From: Brumimicrobium sp035497735
GTDB taxonomy: Bacteria > Bacteroidota > Bacteroidia > Flavobacteriales_D > Crocinitomicaceae
Assembly: GCA_035497735.1 (NCBI GenBank)
Contig: DATJCX010000047.1
Location: 62,001-126,000 of the forward strand
Direction: 5' to 3'
DNA: 64,000 bases
Of the stretch, positions 8,777 through 17,369 are shown piece after piece (position 1 is the first letter of the stretch; each line of letters starts with the position of its first letter). The position numbers and the translations under genes are program-made. The notes beneath the pieces are model-generated. The model was not told the DNA's origin. It saw only the letters and a list, made by a program, of their open reading frames with translations, and did not search any database.

Positions 8777-10033
8777 TTAGTTTAAATGTAATTGTTTCGT
8801 TTTAATAATGCCTATCGCCTTTCCTTTTAAAGACTGATTGTAGAATGGTGAGTTCTTACTCTTGGAGTGATTATTTTCATCCGTTAGGCTCCATTCTATA
8901 GTAGGGTCAAATATAGTGATATCTGCTAAATTACCTTCTTCAATTGGATGAGATTCTATTTCTGCAATTTTTCTTGGTTCAACTGCTAGTGCGTGAACAA
9001 AGTTTGCATGATTTTTAAAATCCTTTTCAACCATTGAAGCATATAATGTTTGTAATGTAATTACGCCAAAATCCGCATGGTCAAATTCAATGTCTTTTCG
9101 GTCATTGATAAATGGTCGGTGGTTTGAAACGATACAGTTAATTGTACCATCTTCAATTCCTTTCCACAACGCTAATCGATCCTCTTCTCTTCGATAAGGA
9201 GGATAAACCTTATGATTGGTATCAAAGCCTAATACAGCCTCTTCATTGAAGAGTAATTGATGCGCATGAACGTCACAAGTTACTTTTAATCCTTTTGCTT
9301 TCGCTTTGCGTATTAATTCTACTGAAGAATTGGTTGAAATTCCAGTAAAATGAATTTCTCCGTCTGTATATTCTAACAAACTTAAGTCTCTTTGTACTTG
9401 TATCTCTTCACCCACCGCAGGAATTGCCTTTAAACCTGTTTTTAAGGACGCAATACCTTCGTTAACTTGTCCATGCAAGCTGATGGAGTCGTTATGAGGA
9501 AATGAGATAACCCTTCCACCAAAGTTCTTTACGTATAATAGTGCGCGCAACATGATACCGGCATTGACGTAATGTGTATTGTCAGAAAATAATCGAACAC
9601 CAGACTTGTACATATCGTACATTTCCGATAAACTTTCACCTTTAGCACCTTTGGTAATTGCACCAATAGGGAAGATGTCAGTGATTTGATTAGAGCCTTC
9701 AACTTTCACATAATTTACTTGTCCTTTTCCATCAACAACTGGAGAAGTAGTTGAAACAGTGTGAATATATCCGAAACCGCCAAAAGCAGCAGCTTTTAAA
9801 CCGCTTTGAATATCCTCGTTCTCCTCAAATCCTGGATCGTTAAAGTCTGCCTTTAAATCTACCCAACTTTGTGAAACAAATAATTCTTTACTCTCGATGA
9901 CTTTTGCACCCTCTTCATTGATATCATTCGCAATCTTTTCGATTTTACCCTCAGAGATTAGAATGTCTTTTTGTTGATTGAAATAAGAAGAAGTCTTATC
10001 AAGAATTATTGCTTTTTTTAGTAAAATTTTCAT
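8777..10033 (-). CDS. dihydroorotase-like amidohydrolase lacking key metal ligands
   Basis: About 418 residues with overall dihydroorotase architecture (type I pyrC-like, Bacteroidota length). True enzymes begin the barrel with DxHxHxRxP, giving two zinc-ligand histidines; here the segment reads DLKADFNDP at 59-67, so both are replaced (K61, D63) and the substrate-binding Arg is N65. The later SDHAPH motif is SNHRPF, with Asn near residue 304 for the catalytic Asp. A middle histidine segment, VTCDVHAHQLLF, remains. Zinc-dependent ring opening is therefore unlikely. Non-catalytic dihydroorotase homologues (PyrC' of Pseudomonas) serve structurally with aspartate transcarbamoylase; that role here is only inferred. 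I prefer the ATG at 10033, five bases after the upstream stop; a TTG at 10051 would overlap the previous gene. Confidence 0.8.
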   Translation of the reverse strand: MKILLKKAIILDKTSSYFNQQKDILISEGKIEKIANDINEEGAKVIESKELFVSQSWVDLKADFNDPGFEENEDIQSGLKAAAFGGFGYIHTVSTTSPVVDGKGQVNYVKVEGSNQITDIFPIGAITKGAKGESLSEMYDMYKSGVRLFSDNTHYVNAGIMLRALLYVKNFGGRVISFPHNDSISLHGQVNEGIASLKTGLKAIPAVGEEIQVQRDLSLLEYTDGEIHFTGISTNSSVELIRKAKAKGLKVTCDVHAHQLLFNEEAVLGFDTNHKVYPPYRREEDRLALWKGIEDGTINCIVSNHRPFINDRKDIEFDHADFGVITLQTLYASMVEKDFKNHANFVHALAVEPRKIAEIESHPIEEGNLADITIFDPTIEWSLTDENNHSKSKNSPFYNQSLKGKAIGIIKTKQLHLN

Positions 10034-10038
10034 ATTCT

Positions 10039-12078
10039 TTATACTTTCCAAAAAATTATTAAGGCCATTTCAATGATGAAAAAGGATAATGCCAAAATTA
10101 ATAGAATTCTCCATAATTCATTCGATTTTTTTGTGGTTAAATGATGTACGTCCGATAGGGTTGAAATGACCTCACTGTTTAGTTTCTTGATTCCTATGGA
10201 TTTAAAGTAATTATTGATGTCATTTGTTGAAGCATAATTCATATCGGATTCAAGTCTATTGTAGTTTAACGCAATCTTGCCGACTTCCTTGTCATTGTTT
10301 ACGATTTGGTAAACACCATCTCTGATGGATTGATTATCAATTGCATGTCTTACCGAAATAGAGGAGAAAGCACTCTTTCTATTGATTTCTGGAATAAATT
10401 CAAAATTATCTTGCTTTAAAATGTAAGCACTTTCCGTAGGGGAGCTGTTTTGAATAAGATGTTCATCCGAAGAACCGATTGTTAACCATAATGGAATTTT
10501 TCCTTGACTAACTTCTCCAATTCTTAAGAGCGTAGAAACAAATAATGCAGACTTTCCAAAATCATTAAAACTTGGATCAATGGCCGTGTATAAAACAAAT
10601 ACGTTCTTGCTTTTCGCTTGCTCAACAAGTAATGGCATCCCGTTTTCATACAATATTAAAGGATTGTAATTGGCATTGCTATAAGTTGTTGAAGAAATAT
10701 AATTCTTTAAAGGAGGCATTCTTAATTGATCGATTTTATCATCAAACATTCCCGTAAAGAAATTCAACTCAGACATCACTTTACCGATTCTAATCTCTTG
10801 ATTCGTTGCATTGTTGAATAAAGGAAGCTGAAAATTAGCTAAGAAGTTATTGTAAGTGTTTTTATCAAAATTAGCAGCAGGTATGAGTAGGACGTGTAAG
10901 CCATTATCTACCAATTGATTAATTTGTGTCAACAGTCCTGAACTAATGGTTTTCAATCCGTTTAAGACGATTAGATTGGCCTTGTTCAAAGCGTCTATCT
11001 TTAGTTGGTCGACTACAGTTTGTTCAATAGAATAGTAGTCATCTGTTTCAAAGACCAGTTGTGGGAACTTTGTACTACCTTGCTCATTGATAATAAGAAC
11101 ATTTACCGTTTCTTTTATTTCATAGGAAAAGTAAAATTTGTTATCGAAGTAAAGATTTTCATCCATAACTTCAATGAGTCCCTCTTTTACACCAATTGTT
11201 TTGTCTGTATAGTTGATTGTCGCAATTGTATTGTTGTTAGCGTCCAAATCTATCAATGCTTGCCGATTTACGCTTCCTACTTTTGTGTTAACTTCAACAT
11301 TGGTTAGTTTCTGTTTACCCGTATTTTGAATGCGAACGTTTAAGGTATTATTAACGTTGATTCTTTGAAATGGCTGTTCAAACCAAATAGAATCGATGTA
11401 AAGGTTTTTATCAATTTGTGGAGCTAATTGTAAGAATGAATAGTTGGCAGTTGTGTCCACATTGGGTGAACTTTCATCCATAAAGCGTTGTTGGAAGTCT
11501 GAAATAAGGTAATAGTTGACATCTCCTTCAAAATTGTTATTTGAAAGGTATTCTTTTACACTTGTCAAAGGATTTGTGATTGAACGGGAGATAGGAGATA
11601 GACTAATTTGGTCTAATCTATCATTGAGTTCTGTTCGATTGATAAAGCGCAACTCCGAACCATCTAGTTCATTTGTCACTAGTATATAACGCTGACCCTT
11701 TGGGTAGTTGTCGGCAATCTGTGTAATCGTTGCTTTTGCTTGGTTGAGTAAATCACCATTGTCGCCTTTAGCTGACATAGAAAAAGAATTGTCCAGATAA
11801 ATAGGAACAACGCTGTTTATTGTATTGACTTCTCCATCTTTAGGAGAATAAGGTTGAGCAAAAGCCAGTATCAATGCAGTAAAAGCAAGTAAACGCGTAA
11901 ATAAAATAACTAAATGACGAATGTTTCTTTTTGAATTTGTTTCCTTTTCTACCTTCTTAATAAAGCTAAGACTAGAGAAGTAAAGCTTCTTATAACGTCT
12001 GAAATTAAAAAGATGTATGATAATCGGGATGATTAGCAACAATAGAAAATACAGAACATGAGGATGTACAAATTTCAT
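10039..12078 (-). CDS. BatA-type membrane protein with VWA-like domain
   Basis: A 679-residue inner-membrane protein. The N-terminus has the double-transmembrane BatA signature (helices about 6-22 and 56-74, joined by HLFNFRRYKKLYFSSLSF). A VWA-like domain follows, with IYLDNSFSMS supplying D96, S98 and S100 in the DxSxS metal-site pattern. The central part has beta-sandwich character (RINVNNTLNVRIQNTGKQ) and a later glutamine-amidotransferase-like stretch. A last helix lies at about 657-677. Related proteins are common in Bacteroidota and are linked to aerotolerance operons by name, but function is unproven. It sits 63 bp after the T9SS gene and 5 bp before the dihydroorotase-like gene, so it is probably in one leftward operon. 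Confidence 0.85.
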   Translation of the reverse strand: MKFVHPHVLYFLLLLIIPIIIHLFNFRRYKKLYFSSLSFIKKVEKETNSKRNIRHLVILFTRLLAFTALILAFAQPYSPKDGEVNTINSVVPIYLDNSFSMSAKGDNGDLLNQAKATITQIADNYPKGQRYILVTNELDGSELRFINRTELNDRLDQISLSPISRSITNPLTSVKEYLSNNNFEGDVNYYLISDFQQRFMDESSPNVDTTANYSFLQLAPQIDKNLYIDSIWFEQPFQRINVNNTLNVRIQNTGKQKLTNVEVNTKVGSVNRQALIDLDANNNTIATINYTDKTIGVKEGLIEVMDENLYFDNKFYFSYEIKETVNVLIINEQGSTKFPQLVFETDDYYSIEQTVVDQLKIDALNKANLIVLNGLKTISSGLLTQINQLVDNGLHVLLIPAANFDKNTYNNFLANFQLPLFNNATNQEIRIGKVMSELNFFTGMFDDKIDQLRMPPLKNYISSTTYSNANYNPLILYENGMPLLVEQAKSKNVFVLYTAIDPSFNDFGKSALFVSTLLRIGEVSQGKIPLWLTIGSSDEHLIQNSSPTESAYILKQDNFEFIPEINRKSAFSSISVRHAIDNQSIRDGVYQIVNNDKEVGKIALNYNRLESDMNYASTNDINNYFKSIGIKKLNSEVISTLSDVHHLTTKKSNELWRILLILALSFFIIEMALIIFWKV

Positions 12079-12141
12079 AAACTCAAAAATAATAGAAATC
12101 AGTTGCTTTAGACTGTTTTATCAAACATTTTTTCACTTCGT

Positions 12142-15087
12142 TTATTCTTTAATCAACTTTCTATAGCTTATATTGTTGCTCGACTGTAAAGATATAAAGT
12201 AGGCGCCACTCGCAAAGTTGTTTAAGTCTAATAAGAAGCTACCGTTTGTGATATTACTCTTTTCTGTTACAATATTTCCTAAATTGTCATAAACTTTTAA
12301 ATTAACAGATTCATTACTAGGTAATTTTTCAAAAAGGAATTTTCCATTACTTGGATTGGGCGAAATAACTAATTCATCAAATGTGTTGTCATTTATCGAT
12401 AGTGGATTTCCTACAATCAATTCGAAAAATAGGGTAGAAGGTGTGTTTAAAAGATTGCAATTAGATGCAAAGTCTAGTTCAACTCTCCAAGTACCATTTT
12501 CTGGACTCTCATATTGAATATTCTCTATGCTTGGCATATTTCCTCTAGCATTATTTTGCGGGTCAAACCACTCTGCTGTTCCTTCAAAAACAGTGTCATC
12601 CATTTTTAAAACAACATTGGAGTTTGGTGCTACTATAACACTGTCGATTGCGTTGTTGAAAGTTTGACCATCATCTAAACTATAAGCTGTAAAACCATTT
12701 AGGTCAGCAACGTTAGGAGTCACGTTTACAATGAATTCCACTGCTTTATCCATCTTTCCGTCTGGTACGATAAAGAAAGAGTTTTCGCCTACTGGAAATT
12801 CTTCACAGTGAATAGTTACAAGCGTATTTTCTGTAATTGTGTCGTAGTTCATTGAAGCCGTAGCGCCAGTTGGAAGTCCTTCTACCGACAGTATCGATTC
12901 TGCAAAACAACCTTTTTTAATTTCGAAATAGACTTTTGAATTGAAGGTTTGTCCCTCGCAAATCATTACGTTTACTGCTGAAATTGCTTTTACTTTATAC
13001 TCTGGTTCTATCAATTCACACAATACAAAGTCAATATTTCCTTGTGTTAATTTTACGTGACCTTCATTCTCATCTGCTAGAAACCAGTTTACAAATGGTG
13101 TTTCTGGATGTGTATTGATAACGCTGTCCCATGGTTTATCTCCTTCACCTAAGTTAAATTCGTAATAATAATTCGGCTGATTGTACAAAGCCATTGCGCT
13201 GGTAGTTGGAATAAAGTTAAATACACCTACGTTAATTACAGCCAGTGCATTTTGAAGTAAGTCGGCATATTCAGGATCGATTTCAAAATCGTCTAACAAG
13301 CCAAGTAAATCGAATAATCCTCCAGGAGAGGAGTCTATACCATCTGAAGCACTTGTTTGTGCTCCGTATGCGCTGTATTCATCAACAGAAATCCAAGTTA
13401 TAATTTGTGCTTGTGCTTTTGCACTAATAATTTCAACATTCTGATTGGCATAAGGCATGAATTTAGCTTTTAATTTCAGTCTTGTATTCAAGCCTAAGAT
13501 CTGTCCTGCGTCAATTTCTCCATCAACGATATTGTAACCTGGATATACAGGAGAGTCGTATAAGTCTGAGAATATTTGCCCCGTTCCACTACCATTTGTA
13601 ATGGATATATTTCTTGTTTCTTCTGGATAACCAGTATTTGCCATTCTATTTTGAAAAGCATCAAAGTAGATAGGAGCACCGCGTGGCGTGTTTGGTAAAC
13701 CAGGACCGTGCCCGTCCAAGTGATCTACTAGCATTTGCATAGCAGCTTTCGAACGTAACATTCCTTGCACGACAGTCTTAATTTCATCGATATCTGGATA
13801 ACCATATCCAAGGTAGTTAACCAAATATTGAACCGACATCGCTACGTTTGCGCCATTGTGTGGTGAGTCAACAGAAATCCAAAGTCGAGAATCATGATCT
13901 AAGTTGTTATTCTCCATGTATTTAAGTGCGTATCTTGTTATCAGTCCGCCCATACTTGGTCCAATTAATACGTTTTTCTCGCTTCCAACTTTCTGCGCAT
14001 TGATTGTTTCAATTAAGGTAACCAAGGAAAGTGCATTTCTTTCAATATAATCAGCACCACCATCGATAAGATTACCGTTTTCATTTGTGTAAGTTGGGAA
14101 GTTGACAACAACTACGTCAAATCCTTCTTCTTCACGAACATAGTCTGCTAAGTTCTGTACAACATTATTATTGTCTGTATAAGAAAGCATATTATACACC
14201 GCTTCAATTCCACGGGTATCACTCGGGTCGAAACCATCCACAACAAAGATAGGTTTATCAAGGATTTGGTCAGGACTCAAGAAAATTTCATAGTCCAAAA
14301 CGCCCGGCGCTAAATCTGTTTCATCATAAATTGATAAGTCGGCAAGATGCGTAGAAGTGGCTGTTTCTATTGACCAACCGAAAACATCATTCAAGTCTTT
14401 ATTAGAATATTCAACCGATAAACTAGAAGTTCTAGTCACAACATCACCATTTGTAAAATGAATTCTAAACGTCAAGGTTTTTCTACCTGCTTGGTTATAT
14501 TTTACAGTTTTCTCACTGATAGTCGTAAGTGTAGTATATCCGTTTCCGTCTCCGAAGTCAACATCAATTTTTTGAATTTCATTATCTGTTGTATTAACAA
14601 AGAAGTTTGAGTTGAATTTAAAGATTGTTTCCAATCCTTTTTTCCTTTGCGCAAAAGGAGCGATGATTGTTTGCGTAGTTTTAGTGAATATCGGATGATT
14701 TCCAACAGTTTTTAGTTTATTATTTTCAATTGTCACCCATCCATTATCGTAAGCACTTCTGTCAACAAATTCATATTCAGAATGAATAAGACCAATGTAA
14801 ACAGGTTCTTCAAAAACGATTTGTTTAATCGAACTTTCTAAAAGTTCCACTTTGTTAAATCGATTCATTTCATCAGAATTCGAAAGATCTTTGTAAGTAG
14901 CTAATAAACCATAACTATTGAAATTATTTCTATTGGCATCCAATAGTTGAGTAAATGGTCTTACATCTGTTAGTAAAAGGTCCGTTTGCATTTGACTTTT
15001 GTCCAATAGAGAGTAATTAACCTTTCCGTTTTGTGCCCATGACAATGAACCCAATAAAAGACTAATAAATAGAATAGTTGTGCGCAT
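12142..15087 (-). CDS. T9SS type A sorting-domain protein with lipase-like alpha/beta-hydrolase core
   Basis: A 981-residue secreted protein. The signal peptide is residues 1-19 (ending SLSWAQ). A PKD-like beta segment near 170-225 (VDFGDGNGYTTL) precedes an alpha/beta-hydrolase-like core with the nucleophile elbow GPSMGG, serine at about 378, then DSPHNGA as in lipases and PGAP1/LCAT-type esterases. The last 75 residues are a type IX C-terminal domain (SPNPSNGKF, GNIVTEK, ASGAYFISL, YRKLIKE), which directs export through the T9SS and usually surface attachment. An esterase acting outside the cell is the best guess; acid and histidine residues were not assigned. It heads the leftward run with the BatA-type gene 63 bp downstream. 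Confidence 0.85.
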   Translation of the reverse strand: MRTTILFISLLLGSLSWAQNGKVNYSLLDKSQMQTDLLLTDVRPFTQLLDANRNNFNSYGLLATYKDLSNSDEMNRFNKVELLESSIKQIVFEEPVYIGLIHSEYEFVDRSAYDNGWVTIENNKLKTVGNHPIFTKTTQTIIAPFAQRKKGLETIFKFNSNFFVNTTDNEIQKIDVDFGDGNGYTTLTTISEKTVKYNQAGRKTLTFRIHFTNGDVVTRTSSLSVEYSNKDLNDVFGWSIETATSTHLADLSIYDETDLAPGVLDYEIFLSPDQILDKPIFVVDGFDPSDTRGIEAVYNMLSYTDNNNVVQNLADYVREEEGFDVVVVNFPTYTNENGNLIDGGADYIERNALSLVTLIETINAQKVGSEKNVLIGPSMGGLITRYALKYMENNNLDHDSRLWISVDSPHNGANVAMSVQYLVNYLGYGYPDIDEIKTVVQGMLRSKAAMQMLVDHLDGHGPGLPNTPRGAPIYFDAFQNRMANTGYPEETRNISITNGSGTGQIFSDLYDSPVYPGYNIVDGEIDAGQILGLNTRLKLKAKFMPYANQNVEIISAKAQAQIITWISVDEYSAYGAQTSASDGIDSSPGGLFDLLGLLDDFEIDPEYADLLQNALAVINVGVFNFIPTTSAMALYNQPNYYYEFNLGEGDKPWDSVINTHPETPFVNWFLADENEGHVKLTQGNIDFVLCELIEPEYKVKAISAVNVMICEGQTFNSKVYFEIKKGCFAESILSVEGLPTGATASMNYDTITENTLVTIHCEEFPVGENSFFIVPDGKMDKAVEFIVNVTPNVADLNGFTAYSLDDGQTFNNAIDSVIVAPNSNVVLKMDDTVFEGTAEWFDPQNNARGNMPSIENIQYESPENGTWRVELDFASNCNLLNTPSTLFFELIVGNPLSINDNTFDELVISPNPSNGKFLFEKLPSNESVNLKVYDNLGNIVTEKSNITNGSFLLDLNNFASGAYFISLQSSNNISYRKLIKE

Positions 15088-15262
15088 TATAGTTTTGTTT
15101 TAAATCCAAGGCTTCTATATATAGTGTCATATATAACTAGCGAAATGTAAAGATAAATTTAAAATCTGACATAAGGAATAAAAAACAGGACGTAATATCT
15201 AAGAGAAAACGAAACATTAAGGAGAATTATACGTTTAAATTGATAACCAAAAGAATTGAATT

Positions 15263-15691
15263 TTGAAAAAATATATTCTAATCCTAGCAACCTTGTTTAT
15301 CACGCAATTAGCGTATTCGCAAGTAGCTTTGTTTGTTCCCATCGACGATATCATAAAGGAAAACAGGAAGGATGACTTCTTAGTTGAAAATAAGCTTGTA
15401 GATACAGAATACGGCACTGTGCCTCAAATAATTGTTATTACGGAGCTTTTAAGAATGGAATATGACTTTATTGAATATTTAGGAACCTATCGTTCTATTA
15501 CTACACGTTTGTTTCCAAAAACAGAAAGAATGTTGGAAGTGATGAAAGAGGAGTACACCTTAAAGTATGAAAAAGTTTCTGATACACAGTGGACGGATCA
15601 TTCACGACCAAATATGATTTCTACAGCCCATATTAAAACAAACAAAGACGGTGAAACATATTTCGATTGGACCTTTGAGTTTAAAAACTAA
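15263..15691 (+). CDS. small exported protein of unknown function
   Basis: 142 residues, not recognised. It has a clear signal peptide (MKKYILILATLFITQLAYSQ, cleavage after about residue 19), then a compact acidic/basic domain with LVENKLVDTEYG and a C-terminal TYFDWTFEF strand. The start codon is TTG at 15263: an in-frame TGA at 15257 excludes anything longer, and the signal peptide begins exactly there. The gene is divergent from the T9SS gene and 42 bp before the rhomboid gene, so could be first in that unit. Confidence 0.75.
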   Translation: MKKYILILATLFITQLAYSQVALFVPIDDIIKENRKDDFLVENKLVDTEYGTVPQIIVITELLRMEYDFIEYLGTYRSITTRLFPKTERMLEVMKEEYTLKYEKVSDTQWTDHSRPNMISTAHIKTNKDGETYFDWTFEFKN

Positions 15692-15733
15692 ACACTTTTT
15701 CTAATTATATACAAATTAACATTAAATCCAATT

Positions 15734-16369
15734 ATGAGTTTTCAATTATTCCCAATTACCATTATAGTTATTGTAATCACAGCCTTAATTTCCTTCCATG
15801 CTTTTAAAAATCCAGATTTTAAATATAAATGGATTTTCTATCCTTATAAGGTAAATCACAACAAAGAGTCTTATCGAATCTTTTCCCATATTTTCATACA
15901 TGCGGACACCATGCACCTTCTCTTTAATATGTTCGTATTGTTCTCCTTTGGAAGTATGTTAGAAGAAACATTCGTAATGTATTACGCCGGTCCGATGGGA
16001 CATGCCCATTTCTTAATTCTTTATATCTTGGGTGGACTAGCTGCTTCTCTATGGCCTTATACCAGAAATAAGGAGAATCCAAACTATATGAGTTTAGGAG
16101 CTTCAGGGGCTGTCGCTGCTGTACTTTTTGCATCTATACTGTGGAATCCTGGTAGTGGAATTTATTTGTTTTTCATACCATTTGCAATTCCTGCTTGGTT
16201 ATTCGGAATTTTATATTTATTTTTCGAATATTATATGAGTAAAAAGGGTGGTTCTAATATTGCCCACGACGCTCATTTCGGTGGGGCTGTTTTTGGAATC
16301 TTATATATACTTCTAATCAATTCTGACAAAGGTACTGCGTTTATTAAACACATACTTATGCAGATATGA
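15734..16369 (+). CDS. rhomboid family intramembrane serine protease
   Basis: 211-residue integral membrane protease that cuts transmembrane segments of other proteins. The catalytic serine is S124 in LGASGAVAA and the histidine is H181 in AHDAHFGGAVFG; the oxyanion-side motif HLLFN supplies N65. About six hydrophobic segments fit the bacterial core fold. The stop codon overlaps the next gene's start by four bases (ATGA), a sign of coupled translation with the aminotransferase, although no functional link is known. Confidence 0.93.
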   Translation: MSFQLFPITIIVIVITALISFHAFKNPDFKYKWIFYPYKVNHNKESYRIFSHIFIHADTMHLLFNMFVLFSFGSMLEETFVMYYAGPMGHAHFLILYILGGLAASLWPYTRNKENPNYMSLGASGAVAAVLFASILWNPGSGIYLFFIPFAIPAWLFGILYLFFEYYMSKKGGSNIAHDAHFGGAVFGILYILLINSDKGTAFIKHILMQI

Positions 16370-17202
16370 AAAAACTATTTGTAAATAATAACGGAACTGT
16401 TATAGAAAATAACGGACCTACAATTGAAGCTGGAAATAGAGGACACCTGTATGGAGACGGTCTATTTGAAAGTATTCGTATTTATAACGGAAAACCAATA
16501 AATGTTGATGCTCACATCGCCCGACTATTGGAAGGGATGTCCATCTTGAAAATGAGGGTTCCCTCTTTTTATACAACTGAATTTTTTACAGAAAAAATAA
16601 CAGAATTAGCTGAGAAATCTGAGGTAACAGCAGGTGGAAGAGCCCGTTTGTCTATCGATAGAACGAGTGGTGGTACTTATATGCCAGAGTCGAATGAAAC
16701 AAACTTCTTTATCGAGATTTATGGTTTGGAACACAATGACTTTAAACTGAATGAAAAAGGTTTAGAATTAGATATATATATGAGAATGAAAAAAGAGAAG
16801 AATATCTTTTCTAATTTCAAAACGAAAAACGGACTCTTATATGTAATGGCCGCGATTGAGGCGAAAGAAAAGAATTTAGATGACATTTTATTAATGAATT
16901 CTGATGGTAAACTAATCGAAACAACAAGTTCCAATATTTTTATGGTAAGCAATGGAATCCTATACACACCAAGTTTAGACGAAGGTTGTGTAGGAGGGAC
17001 AATGCGTATGAGAATTATTAATCTAGCATTGAATAACAATATCCGTATTTATGAATCACCGATAACAACACAAAACTTATTTCTAGCAGATGAATTATTC
17101 ATCACCAATGCCATAAGCGGTGTTAAATGGGTGGGCGGATTTAGAACAAAGCGCTTTACCAATATAATTGCACATCAAATAGTAGATTTACTAAATCAAT
17201 AA
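16366..17202 (+). CDS. class IV PLP aminotransferase, 4-amino-4-deoxychorismate lyase or branched-chain aminotransferase type
   Basis: 278 residues of fold-type IV PLP enzyme. The N-terminal signature GHLYGDGLFESIRIYNG and the PLP lysine, K152 in SNFKTKNGLL, are present, with DDILLMNSDGKLIETTSSNIF and VGGTMRMRII completing the active site. Length and the GDGLFES motif are nearest to PabC-like lyases, which make p-aminobenzoate for folate; D-amino acid or branched-chain aminotransferases cannot be excluded from sequence alone. It starts inside the stop codon of the rhomboid gene. Confidence 0.8.
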   Translation: MKKLFVNNNGTVIENNGPTIEAGNRGHLYGDGLFESIRIYNGKPINVDAHIARLLEGMSILKMRVPSFYTTEFFTEKITELAEKSEVTAGGRARLSIDRTSGGTYMPESNETNFFIEIYGLEHNDFKLNEKGLELDIYMRMKKEKNIFSNFKTKNGLLYVMAAIEAKEKNLDDILLMNSDGKLIETTSSNIFMVSNGILYTPSLDEGCVGGTMRMRIINLALNNNIRIYESPITTQNLFLADELFITNAISGVKWVGGFRTKRFTNIIAHQIVDLLNQ

Positions 17203-17369
17203 TTACACTTTTTTTTGAATGTACCCTTTAAATTTTAGGGTGCTTTGCTGAAAATATGGTTTATTTTCTAAGAATCACTTCTATTTTGAGAACTTATTTA
17301 AAAATAAACGCTTTTTTTTAAGTTTAGTTAGTTTTGTTTTATCTACTTTTACGACACTAATTTTAACTT

